Assembly (NCBI RefSeq): GCF_965118125.1
Contig: NZ_OZ221288.1
Span: 2,294,001-2,358,000, forward strand
DNA from: Pararobbsia alpina_A
GTDB lineage: Bacteria; Pseudomonadota; Gammaproteobacteria; Burkholderiales; Burkholderiaceae
Length of the DNA: 64,000 bases
Direction of reading: 5' to 3'
A program made the position numbers and the translations under genes. Position 1 is the stretch's first letter; each line of letters begins with the position of its first letter. The notes beneath the pieces were generated by a model, which was given only the letters and a program-made list of their open reading frames with translations, did no database searches and was not told the DNA's origin. Shown one piece after another: positions 50,800 to 58,315 of the stretch.

Positions 50800-50822
50800 A
50801 AGATGTATTGCGTATACAGCTT
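50800..50822. promoter_or_regulatory. NsrR-type box upstream of nnrS
   Basis: Arms AAGATGTAT (50800-50808) and ATACAGCTT (50814-50822), one mismatch, around 5 bases: 23 bp. It begins 43 bases before the nnrS start (minus strand), and the Rrf2-type nsrR gene lies 309 bases away on the other side. Confidence 0.82.
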
Positions 50823-50903
50823 AAATTCGCGCGGGTGACTTGGCAAGTACGACGTGAAGAAGCGGGATTGAACTTTCGCCAGGAGGAGCGGCCGTCGTCG
50901 AGC

Positions 50904-50939
50904 GGACTTCTGCACGGACTTCTGCGCGGACTTCTGCAC
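50904..50939. repeat. Three tandem 12-bp repeats
   Basis: GGACTTCTGCAC, GGACTTCTGCGC and GGACTTCTGCAC are consecutive (50904-50939), followed by a GGAC start of a fourth. They lie between the nnrS promoter and nsrR. Slippage array; function unknown. Confidence 0.9.
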
Positions 50940-51130
50940 GGACGTTGATACGGCGGGGGGCGACGCAATGATCGGCCATTCATGGGGTTGTGGCTAAGCC
51001 CCGTTGAAAGTCAGGTGCTACGATCCCGTTTTCTTCGCGGTCGCGCCCGGCATAGTGGCAAACGTGCGCGTTGCCATACGAACGCGCTTTCGACACATAG
51101 CGGCGCTTTTGGGGCGTCGGAGAGCAACGG

Positions 51131-51601
51131 ATGAAACTGACTGACTATACGGACTACAGTTTGCGCACGCTGATGTTCGCTGCGTTGGCCGAGGAACGTC
51201 TCGTGACAATTCAAGAGATTTCGTCCGCGTTCGGGATCCCGCGCAACCACTTGGTCAAGATTGTTCATTCGTTGGGTAAGGCGGGATACCTGACGACCAT
51301 CCGGGGCCGGATGGGGGGTATTCGCCTGAGCCGGCCCGCGTCCAGGATCAATGTCGGTGACGTCGTGCGTACGATGGAGCCTGACTTCCATATGGTCGAG
51401 TGCTTCGATACGGAGCACAACGAATGCGTGATAACGGCTGCGTGTGGCTTGCGCGCTGCGCTGAGTGCGGCGCTCAAGTCGTACCTGGACACGTTGAGTC
51501 GTTTGACGATCGCCGATCTCGTCGTGAAGCGACAATCGTTGAATCACCTACTGGGTGTGAGCGCGGCAGTACGATTTGTGCCGCCTGATCACGCCCGATA
51601 G
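51131..51601 (+). CDS. nsrR: Rrf2-family NO-sensing repressor NsrR
   Basis: 156 residues. MKLTDYTDYSLRTLMFAALAEERLVTIQEISSAF and RNHLVKIVHSLGKAGYL are typical of Rrf2 regulators; the DNA-binding part is residues 1-65. Cys91, Cys99 and Cys105 (ECFDTEHNECVITAAC) are the cluster ligands expected for an [Fe-S] sensor such as NsrR. NO destroys the cluster and releases repression. GGAGAGC precedes the ATG. Likely targets are nnrS and the tehA-like gene, both with 23-bp boxes; no box was seen at its own promoter. Confidence 0.88.
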   Translation: MKLTDYTDYSLRTLMFAALAEERLVTIQEISSAFGIPRNHLVKIVHSLGKAGYLTTIRGRMGGIRLSRPASRINVGDVVRTMEPDFHMVECFDTEHNECVITAACGLRAALSAALKSYLDTLSRLTIADLVVKRQSLNHLLGVSAAVRFVPPDHAR

Positions 51602-51614
51602 GTAGATCGATGAA

Positions 51615-52271
51615 TCAGGCGTTCTCCGCCGCCGGCGCCAGTCCGGACTCGGCAAGCTCGGCGAGCGACGGCAACGTAGTGTTGAAGGCGGGCATCTGCA
51701 TGGCCCTGTCGCTCAACGCGGCCAGATTCGGAAAACGCTCCGCGTTGGCGCTGGCGGGAATCACGAGCGAGGCACCCTGATACGCGATCACGGCCATCAC
51801 GTCGCCCTGTGTGATCCGTGAGCCGAGCAACCACGGAGAAGGCCGTTCCTTGTTCAACACGTCGAGTCCGGCCACGAGCTGACGTTCATATTCGGCTTGA
51901 AGCGGCGCAAGCTGATGTTCCTTCGGGCGCAACATCGATTCGTCGCAGTATCGCGCCAGCTTGTCGTAGCACGCGGTGGCGTATCCAACCCATTGCATCA
52001 CGCGCCGACGGTCATGGCCGCCTGCGGGAATCAGGCGTTGCTCGGGTTCGACGAGGCTGTCGAGATAGTCGACGATCGAATTGCTGTCGATGAGGACTTC
52101 GCCGTCATTCAGCTGGAGCGCCGGCACGCGGACCATCGGACTGAACTGCCTCACGAGATCGCGCTGCTTGTAGGCGTGATAGTTCAGATGCTCGTATTTG
52201 ATATCGAGCAGATTCAAGGTGACGCCAACGCGTCGCGTATAACCGGACAGCCAGGGGCCAATCAGTTTCAT
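51615..52271 (-). CDS. Glutathione S-transferase family protein
   Basis: 218 residues from the ATG at 52271, with GGAG 7 bases upstream. The thioredoxin-like N-terminus has SGYTRRVGVTLNLLDIKYEHL and the glutathione gamma-glutamyl site IDSNSIVDYLDSL (Asp-Ser pair); the all-helical C-terminal domain has WLLGSRITQGDVMAVIAYQ. The catalytic Ser or Cys is likely at the SGYT position. Subclass not determined. It is convergent with nsrR and divergent from the tautomerase. Confidence 0.88.
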   Translation of the reverse strand: MKLIGPWLSGYTRRVGVTLNLLDIKYEHLNYHAYKQRDLVRQFSPMVRVPALQLNDGEVLIDSNSIVDYLDSLVEPEQRLIPAGGHDRRRVMQWVGYATACYDKLARYCDESMLRPKEHQLAPLQAEYERQLVAGLDVLNKERPSPWLLGSRITQGDVMAVIAYQGASLVIPASANAERFPNLAALSDRAMQMPAFNTTLPSLAELAESGLAPAAENA

Positions 52272-52496
52272 GCGAGGTCTCCGATGTTGCGCGTCGCGGC
52301 GCACGGGTTCGTGTGGTCAGTCGTGCCGCAGTAGCGTACGGCATCTCGTTTTCGTTCGCATACCGAGGTGGCGACGCACCGATTATTCGGTATAGAAGAC
52401 AAGACACGTTGGGCCTGCGCATCGACGCGCGTACCGACGGGCCATACAGTTGACCCAGAAGGAACACGGAACAACATCGGCCTTAAGGAGAACGTC

Positions 52497-52886
52497 ATGC
52501 CACTGGTTCGCTTTGATGTATTGAAGGGAAAGTCGGAATCGCAAATCGCGTCCATGCTCGATGCGGCGCATCGGGCGATTGTTCGTTCATTTGATGTCCC
52601 CGAACGCGATCGCTATCAGATCGTGCAGGAGCACGAAAAGTCGCATGTGCGCCTTGAAGACACGGGTCTTGGCATTCAACGCACGGATGACGTCGTGGTG
52701 GTGAACGTCGTGAGCAGGCCGCGCTCCGAAGAAGCAAAAATCAGGTTTTATCAGGACCTTGTCGAAGAGCTTTCGTCGAACTGCGGCATTGCGCCGTCCG
52801 ACGTGATCGTCTCCTTCACGATCAACTCGGACGCCGACTGGAGTTTCGGTCACGGCCGCGCCCAGTTTCTGACTGGCGATTTGTAA
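52497..52886 (+). CDS. Tautomerase-family protein
   Basis: 129 residues. AAGGAG lies 8 bases before the ATG at 52497. After removal of Met, Pro1 is the N-terminus (MPLVRFDVLKGKSESQIASMLDAAHRAIVRSFDVPERDRYQIV), the catalytic base of tautomerases such as the Tautomerase_2 subgroup (longer than 4-oxalocrotonate tautomerase at about 62). A positive residue (RDRYQIVQEHEKSH) and FTINSDADWSFGHGRAQF complete the expected pattern. The substrate is unknown; these act on beta-keto acids or halogenated acrylates. Confidence 0.85.
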   Translation: MPLVRFDVLKGKSESQIASMLDAAHRAIVRSFDVPERDRYQIVQEHEKSHVRLEDTGLGIQRTDDVVVVNVVSRPRSEEAKIRFYQDLVEELSSNCGIAPSDVIVSFTINSDADWSFGHGRAQFLTGDL

Positions 52887-53194
52887 CTTCCGGTCGTTCA
52901 CCTCCAGCCGTTCATCTCCATGCGGGCATTCGCCGGGCGCGAAGCCCGCCTGCGTTCGTAGCTTCCCTACGCCGTCTTCAGTACGCCATCGTATGTCGTT
53001 GCCCCCGGGTTCGGTGAGCCGATCCCGGGCACAACTATTACACTCGCGACATCGCGCTAAGGGCGGGCTGGCAGGGCGGCTTGACGGCGCTTGTCACGCA
53101 AGTCATCGGCCAGGGACGCAGGAGTCCGAGCAAAACGAACCGTTGCCTCTGCGCTTGCGGTGTGACTTTCACTACGATTCGGGCGAGGGCTGTG
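52887..53194. other. Intergenic region, 308 bp, no gene seen
   Basis: Between the tautomerase stop and the LysR start. No terminator with a clean U tract and no palindrome stand out. A GAGGG just before 53195 serves the LysR gene. Confidence 0.4.
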
Positions 53195-54202
53195 ATGGAT
53201 GTGCTCCATGCAATGAAGGTGTTTGCGCGCGTGGTCGAGACCAAAAGCTTTACGCGGACGGCTGAAACGCTCGATATCCCGCGGCCCCGGGTAACGGTGA
53301 TCGTTCAGGGGCTTGAAGCGCACCTCAAAGTCCGCTTGTTGCAGCGTACGACCCGAAGCCTGAATCTCACACCCGACGGTGCAGCGTATTACGAACAGTG
53401 CGTGCGGGTGCTGGCCGACATCGACGAAATCGAAAGTTCGTTCTCGCATCAGGTACGGACCGCGCGTGGCAAGCTGCGCGTAGATATGCCGGGTGCGTTG
53501 GGTCGAAACATCGTGGTGCCCGCGCTCAATGATTTCAACCAGAAATTCCCCGAGATCGACCTCATGCTCGGGCTCGGAGACAAGACGGTCGATCTGGTTC
53601 AGGAAGGGATCGACTGTGTAATCCGGATTGGCACACTTCAGGATTCGTCGCTGGTTGCGAGGCGCATCGGTATTTACCAGGGCGTGACGATTGCCAGTCC
53701 CGAGTATTTGCGGAGGGCGGGCACACCGCAAACCATCGATGATCTGCAGGACCACACCACCATCAACTACTGCTGGGGACGCACCGGCCGCGTGATGCCT
53801 TTGACGTTCGATGTCGACGGAAAGATGGTCGAGGTCAAGATGCGTGGAACGATGATGGTCAACGACGCTGAGGCTTACTTCAACAGCGCTCTGGCAGGAC
53901 TCGGCATTGTTCAGGGCTCAAAATTCCTGGCCATTCCTCACCTCGAGTCGGGCGCCCTGGTCGAGATTCTCTCGCAGTGGAAACCGCTGCCGATGCCGAT
54001 ATCCATCGTGTATCCGCATAATCGCCACCTGTCATCGACCGTGCGCGCGTTCGTTGACTGGATCGCGGACTTGTTTCAGACCAGTCCGCTTCTTTCGACG
54101 AATGGCGAGGCCGACGCGCGATGCCTGCCAGTCAGCGTCGGAGAGTTTGGCAGTGGCGACGGCGAGATTGCCGATGGCGAGGCTGACGTCGTGACCTCGT
54201 AG
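53195..54202 (+). CDS. LysR-family regulator, candidate BpeT/CeoR-type
   Basis: 335 residues from the ATG at 53195. The winged helix-turn-helix is MKVFARVVETKSFTRTAETLDIPRPRVTVIVQGLEAHLKVRLLQRTTRSLNLTPDG (residues 8-65); the effector domain has GKLRVDMPGALGRNIVVPALNDF and IDCVIRIGTLQDSSLVARRIG. This is the long CrgA-like LysR group. In Burkholderia such a regulator (CeoR/BpeT) accompanies the llpE-RND operon, here found at 56195-63089; but the ene-reductase gene lies between, so either could be its target. The C-terminal 40 residues are Ser/Asp rich. Confidence 0.75.
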   Translation: MDVLHAMKVFARVVETKSFTRTAETLDIPRPRVTVIVQGLEAHLKVRLLQRTTRSLNLTPDGAAYYEQCVRVLADIDEIESSFSHQVRTARGKLRVDMPGALGRNIVVPALNDFNQKFPEIDLMLGLGDKTVDLVQEGIDCVIRIGTLQDSSLVARRIGIYQGVTIASPEYLRRAGTPQTIDDLQDHTTINYCWGRTGRVMPLTFDVDGKMVEVKMRGTMMVNDAEAYFNSALAGLGIVQGSKFLAIPHLESGALVEILSQWKPLPMPISIVYPHNRHLSSTVRAFVDWIADLFQTSPLLSTNGEADARCLPVSVGEFGSGDGEIADGEADVVTS

Positions 54203-54366
54203 TCGCAACGACAACGGGGTCGTCCAAGTGTGATCGGGCTCGCGTCGTAAGGGCGCCAACCGGAACGATGTGCAGGACAACGTGCGGGAGGCGTGATCGT
54301 TTGCGACGACGACTTGGCCATGTTGGTGTCGACGATGCAATGTTGTGTGACACGTCGCGATGCGTC

Positions 54367-54416
54367 GCGAAACGCAATGCGGCCACGATGTTCAGCACAT
54401 CGTGGCCGCGTTTCGC
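54367..54416. other. Long two-part hairpin between LysR and ene-reductase genes
   Basis: CGGCCACGATGT (54380-54391) pairs perfectly with ACATCGTGGCCG (54397-54408), and GCGAAACG (54367-54374) pairs with CGTTTCGC (54409-54416) around a bulge: 20 bp of pairing in total. No T tract follows. It sits between two convergent genes, so it may be an unusual terminator or RNA-stability element. Confidence 0.7.
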
Positions 54417-54462
54417 ATGAGTGCGGCGTACCTCGCCGCATCTTGCCTCGTCGCCCCGCTAC

Positions 54463-55587
54463 TTACTCAACCGTTTCCTCGACTTGAGCGCTCGAGTCCG
54501 AGTAGAACGGGTAGTCCGTGTAGCCGACTTCCGTGCCGCCGAAGAACGTCGGGCGGTCATAGGCGTTCAGCGGCAGGTCACGGCGCAGACGCTCCGGCAG
54601 GTCCGGATTGGCGATAAAGTCGCGGCCGAAGGCCACCAGGTCGGCAGTTCCGGCAGCGATGATCGCCTGAGCCGTATCGCGCTTGAAGCCGCCTGCTGCA
54701 ATCAGCGTACCGTGGAAGAACTTGCGAATCGTCTGTGCGGCGACCGGGCTCTGATCCTTCGTTTCATCATCGACGTTGCCGACGACGCGCGGTTCGATGA
54801 CGTGCACGTAGGCGATATCCAGCTTGTTCAACTCGGCGGCCACATACGTGAACAGTGCTTCCGGGTTGCTGTCGTGCATGTCGCCGAACTCGCCGCTCGG
54901 TCCGATGCGGACCGCGACCTTGCGATTGCCCCAGACAGAAATCACGGCCTTCGTTGCTTCGAGCAGGAAGCGCGCGCGGTTCTCGATCGATCCACCGTAG
55001 CTATCCGTGCGTTTGTTGCTGCCGTCCTGAAGGAACTGATCGAAGATGTAGCCGTTGGCTGCATGCAGTTCGACGCCGTCGAAACCGGCTGCGATGCCGC
55101 GTTGAGCTGCGGTACGGAAGCTCTCGACGAGACCCTGGATTTCTTCAACGGTGATCTCGCGATTCGGCGTGTTCGGCACCCATCCTGCCTCGGTATAGGC
55201 CACACCGCCGTGCGGAATTTCCGACGGGCCGACCGGGCGGTCACCGCCGGGCTGAAGCTGTGCATTGGACTGACGGCCTGCGTGATAGAGCTGCAGGAAG
55301 ATTGTGCCGCCCTTGGCGTGCACGGCGTCCGTCACTTGCTTCCAGCCGGCGATCTGGCTGTCTTCATACAGTCCGGGGGCGCCAAGATAGCCGTTGCCGT
55401 TTTCGGCGGCGATGGTCGCTTCACCGATCAGGAAGCCGCCTTCCGACGTGCGTTGCGAATAGTACTCGGCCATCAGCGGGCCCGGACGTGCGCCAGCTTC
55501 GGCGCGCATACGGGTCAGCGGCGCGAGAACGACGCGGTGTGCGAACTCGAAGGGACCGACTTTAACGGGCGAGAAGAGTGTGCTCAT
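54463..55587 (-). CDS. Ene-reductase, Old Yellow Enzyme family (second copy)
   Basis: 374 residues from the ATG at 55587, with AGGAT upstream. STLFSPVKVGPFEFAHRVVLAPLTRMRA is the FMN-barrel start; LYHAGRQSN and the His/Asn pair in GVELHAANGYIFDQFLQDGSNKRTDSYGGS follow. Similar to NemA/xenobiotic reductase; it reduces alpha,beta-unsaturated carbonyls with NADPH. The LysR gene at 53195-54202 converges with it. It is divergent from the RND operon across about 600 bp, so a shared inducer is possible. Confidence 0.88.
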   Translation of the reverse strand: MSTLFSPVKVGPFEFAHRVVLAPLTRMRAEAGARPGPLMAEYYSQRTSEGGFLIGEATIAAENGNGYLGAPGLYEDSQIAGWKQVTDAVHAKGGTIFLQLYHAGRQSNAQLQPGGDRPVGPSEIPHGGVAYTEAGWVPNTPNREITVEEIQGLVESFRTAAQRGIAAGFDGVELHAANGYIFDQFLQDGSNKRTDSYGGSIENRARFLLEATKAVISVWGNRKVAVRIGPSGEFGDMHDSNPEALFTYVAAELNKLDIAYVHVIEPRVVGNVDDETKDQSPVAAQTIRKFFHGTLIAAGGFKRDTAQAIIAAGTADLVAFGRDFIANPDLPERLRRDLPLNAYDRPTFFGGTEVGYTDYPFYSDSSAQVEETVE

Positions 55588-56194
55588 GATGATCCTCGAA
55601 AAGAGAGTGGTGCTGTCTGGTGTCCGCGCCGGCTGCATCTGCTGCGTTGTTGCCGGGAAGGTGCTGCACGGCGTCACGGGTTGGATCGAATTATGTGAAT
55701 CACCACGAGGTGGATAAAGCGTCGCCGCGCTCCAGGACTTGTTGGTTTGGGAGAACAATCGACGGGTTGGGTGCTGCGGACATGCCTCTTGCTGCTGTTT
55801 GAAGAGGAACGAAAAACGGCGTGGCGTCCGCCTGGCAAGGCTTTCTGGGAGATTTCCCGATTCGATGCGCGCCCCGTCCGGCGATTAGTCACAAATCGCT
55901 ACTAGTCAATTTGGCTGACGGGACAGGCGCCTTCCCGCGCCGCGCGAGGCGGTACCGTACGCGTCCCCACGACACCCCTGAATCCGCCCAATGCCTTGCT
56001 GCATATGGGTTTGGTCGCTTCGCCCTGCTGACGGATCCACTCGAAATCGTCGTTCCCGCCGCGCATGTCGAACCCGATTGTTTGTTTTAGCTGACTACTC
56101 TTGGAGTCGTTCGCGCATTTTTCGATTGCGATCGCATCGCCAGAATCCGCTCCATCGAAACAGGCATTGGAGCGCGCAAGCAGCGCGATCGAAA
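55588..56194. promoter_or_regulatory. Divergent regulatory region between ene-reductase and efflux operon, 607 bp
   Basis: No credible gene: open frames lack ribosome sites and domains. Direct repeats TAGTCA occur at 55885 and 55905 (TTAGTCACAAATCG and CTAGTCAATTTGG), about 20 bases apart on the same face, a possible LysR-type binding region. No known operator was recognised. Confidence 0.4.
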
Positions 56195-57016
56195 ATGGAA
56201 CGCACGTCAGATACAGACATCACGGTGCGCGACGTCAGCATCGAAGGGTATGCGCAGAACATTCTGCTGCGGACCTACAGGCTGTCACGGGCGCGCACTT
56301 CGCTGCCCATCGTTGTGTACTTCCACGGGGGGAGCTTCACACAAGGTTCCGTTGAAGACGCCGATGCCACGGCACGCGCACTGGCGCTGCATACGCCGGC
56401 GTGGGTCGTCTCGGTCGACTATTCGCTGGCGCCTGCCTTTCCGTTTCCGGCTGCGCCGGAAGATGCATACCTGGCACTCACGTGGGCATTTGCCAATGCA
56501 CGCGATAACCGCGGCGATGCCAAGCGCATCGCCGTCGCCGGTCACGATGCCGGTGGAAATCTCGCGACGGTCGTCGCGGCCATGGCGCGCGATCGGGGCA
56601 ACGTCCATCTCGTCGCTCAAATCATGCTGGCGCCGTTGCTCGACCCGAGCATGACGAGGATCCCGACCGATTCGACGCTCCGGTCGCAGGATCAACAGTT
56701 CAAAGCGTGCTCGCGCTGTTATCGCGCGTATCTGCCGGGTGCCCTGCATCGCCTGCATCCGTACGCTGCGCCGCTCGAGTCGTCGCGCCTGAGGGGTTTG
56801 CCCCCGGCCCTGATCGCCACGGCGCATCCCGACATCCTGCACGTCGAGGCCGAGACCTATGCGGCATCGCTGATCGCTGCGGGTGTGCCGACCGAAGTCA
56901 CCCGCCACCCCGACACGACGCACGACGACATCGCGACCCATCCGAAAGCCATTGCGGATGTCGTCAATTTTCTTCAGCGACGGCTGAGCAAGGTGCCCTC
57001 GCTGCTCGCCATGTGA
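56195..57016 (+). CDS. HSL-type alpha/beta hydrolase homologue with Asp at the nucleophile position (LlpE-like)
   Basis: 273 residues. The oxyanion motif is VVYFHGGSFTQGS, normal for the hormone-sensitive-lipase family. The nucleophile elbow, normally GDSAGG, reads GHDAGG with Asp118 at the Ser position. A His in PDTTHDD and an Asp in ATAHPDILHVE may complete an acid-base set. Such a protein cannot act by a Ser-acyl mechanism. In Burkholderia the RND operon begins with llpE, annotated lipase-like, so this is likely the same gene; I could not compare sequences. The ATG at 56195 has only a weak ribosome site. It is 35 bases before the membrane fusion gene. Confidence 0.75.
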   Translation: MERTSDTDITVRDVSIEGYAQNILLRTYRLSRARTSLPIVVYFHGGSFTQGSVEDADATARALALHTPAWVVSVDYSLAPAFPFPAAPEDAYLALTWAFANARDNRGDAKRIAVAGHDAGGNLATVVAAMARDRGNVHLVAQIMLAPLLDPSMTRIPTDSTLRSQDQQFKACSRCYRAYLPGALHRLHPYAAPLESSRLRGLPPALIATAHPDILHVEAETYAASLIAAGVPTEVTRHPDTTHDDIATHPKAIADVVNFLQRRLSKVPSLLAM

Positions 57017-57051
57017 ACAAGCCCAATTCTTCTTGAAACCAGGAGTTTTCC

Positions 57052-58287
57052 ATGTCTTCCACTCGCAAGCGCATTTCAATTGCCATCGCCGCGACGCTGG
57101 TCGTAGCGGGAATCGGCACCGGTGTGGCTCATCACGAGATCGTGCACGGCTTTCCGCTGAGTGCCGCGCAAGCCGCTGCCAAGCCGACGCCTAACGCTCC
57201 CGAAGTCGACGTCGCAACCGTGATCTCCGCGACGATCACCGACTACCAGGACTATTCGGGCCGCCTCGCGGCAATCGACCACGTCGACATTCGCCCGCTC
57301 GTATCGGGCACGATCGTCGCTGTGCACTTCAAGGACGGCGCACTCGTCAAGAAGGGCGACCCGCTGTTCACGATCGACCCGCGCCCCTACCAGGCGGAAG
57401 TCGATCGGACCGAAGCTCAGCTCGCATCGGCGCAGGCGCGCAACGGCTATGCGGCGAGCGATGCGGCGCGCGCCGACCGGCTGCTTGCTGACAACGCGAT
57501 TGCGAAGCGCGACTACGACCAGGCGCAGAACGCGGCACATGAAGCCGCTGCGGGCGTCAAGGCGGCGCAAGCCGCACTTGAAGCAGCACGGATCAATCTC
57601 GGGTACACGACCATCACGGCACCGGTCAGCGGACGCGTGTCGCGCGCCGAACTGACCGTCGGCAATATCGTGTCGATCGGTTCGAGCGCACCGCTGCTGA
57701 CGACGCTGGTCTCGGTGTCGCCGATCTACGCTGAGTTTGATGTCGACGAACAGACCTACCTCAAGTATCTGAGTCACGACAGCGACGCCAGCGTGCCGGT
57801 CGACCTGGGTCTGGCCAACGAGTCGGGCTTCTCGCGCAAGGGTGTCGTCGACTCTGTCGACAACCGGCTCGACACGAGCTCCGGCACGATCCGCGTGCGA
57901 GCACGTTTCGCCAACGCCGATGCCTCGCTGGTTCCCGGCATGTATGCGCGCGTGAAGGTCGGCGGCGGCACACCCCATCCAGCGCTGATGATCGACGACG
58001 CTGCCGTCGGAACCGATCAGGACAAGAAGTATGTGTTCGTCGTCGATAAAGACAATCGCGTCCAGTACCGCGAAGTCGAGCTCGGCACGATGCACGACAG
58101 CCTGCGTGTGATCACGCGCGGCCTGCAGCCCGGCGAACGCATTGTCGTCAACGGCCTGCAACGCGTACGGCCCGACGACGTGGTGTCGGTCAACTCCGTG
58201 TCGATGGCCGGCGATCCCGACCACAAGACGCCTTCATCGCAGGCCCGGGCTCAGTCGGGCACGCCTGCTGCCAAGCGCGCTTCCTAA
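57052..58287 (+). CDS. RND efflux periplasmic adaptor (BpeE/CeoA/MexE-like)
   Basis: 411 residues. An N-terminal signal-anchor (about 8-25) leads to the biotinyl-lipoyl hairpin (IRPLVSGTIVAVHFKDGALVKKGDPLF, about 80-110), a coiled-coil alpha hairpin (AQLASAQARNGYAASDAARADRLLADNAIAKRDYDQAQN), then the beta-barrel and membrane-proximal domains. It links the inner-membrane pump to the outer-membrane channel. An AGGAGTTTTCC precedes the ATG. It is the first structural gene of the efflux operon and looks intact. Confidence 0.92.
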   Translation: MSSTRKRISIAIAATLVVAGIGTGVAHHEIVHGFPLSAAQAAAKPTPNAPEVDVATVISATITDYQDYSGRLAAIDHVDIRPLVSGTIVAVHFKDGALVKKGDPLFTIDPRPYQAEVDRTEAQLASAQARNGYAASDAARADRLLADNAIAKRDYDQAQNAAHEAAAGVKAAQAALEAARINLGYTTITAPVSGRVSRAELTVGNIVSIGSSAPLLTTLVSVSPIYAEFDVDEQTYLKYLSHDSDASVPVDLGLANESGFSRKGVVDSVDNRLDTSSGTIRVRARFANADASLVPGMYARVKVGGGTPHPALMIDDAAVGTDQDKKYVFVVDKDNRVQYREVELGTMHDSLRVITRGLQPGERIVVNGLQRVRPDDVVSVNSVSMAGDPDHKTPSSQARAQSGTPAAKRAS

Positions 58288-58315
58288 CCGCGCGCCTCTC
58301 GCACAGGTCCATGCC

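Noticed and set aside
58142..58315. Upstream extension of the RND pump frame into the adaptor gene
   Set aside because: The typical pump start MNISKFFIDRPIFA is at 58316; the extension is out-of-frame adaptor sequence.
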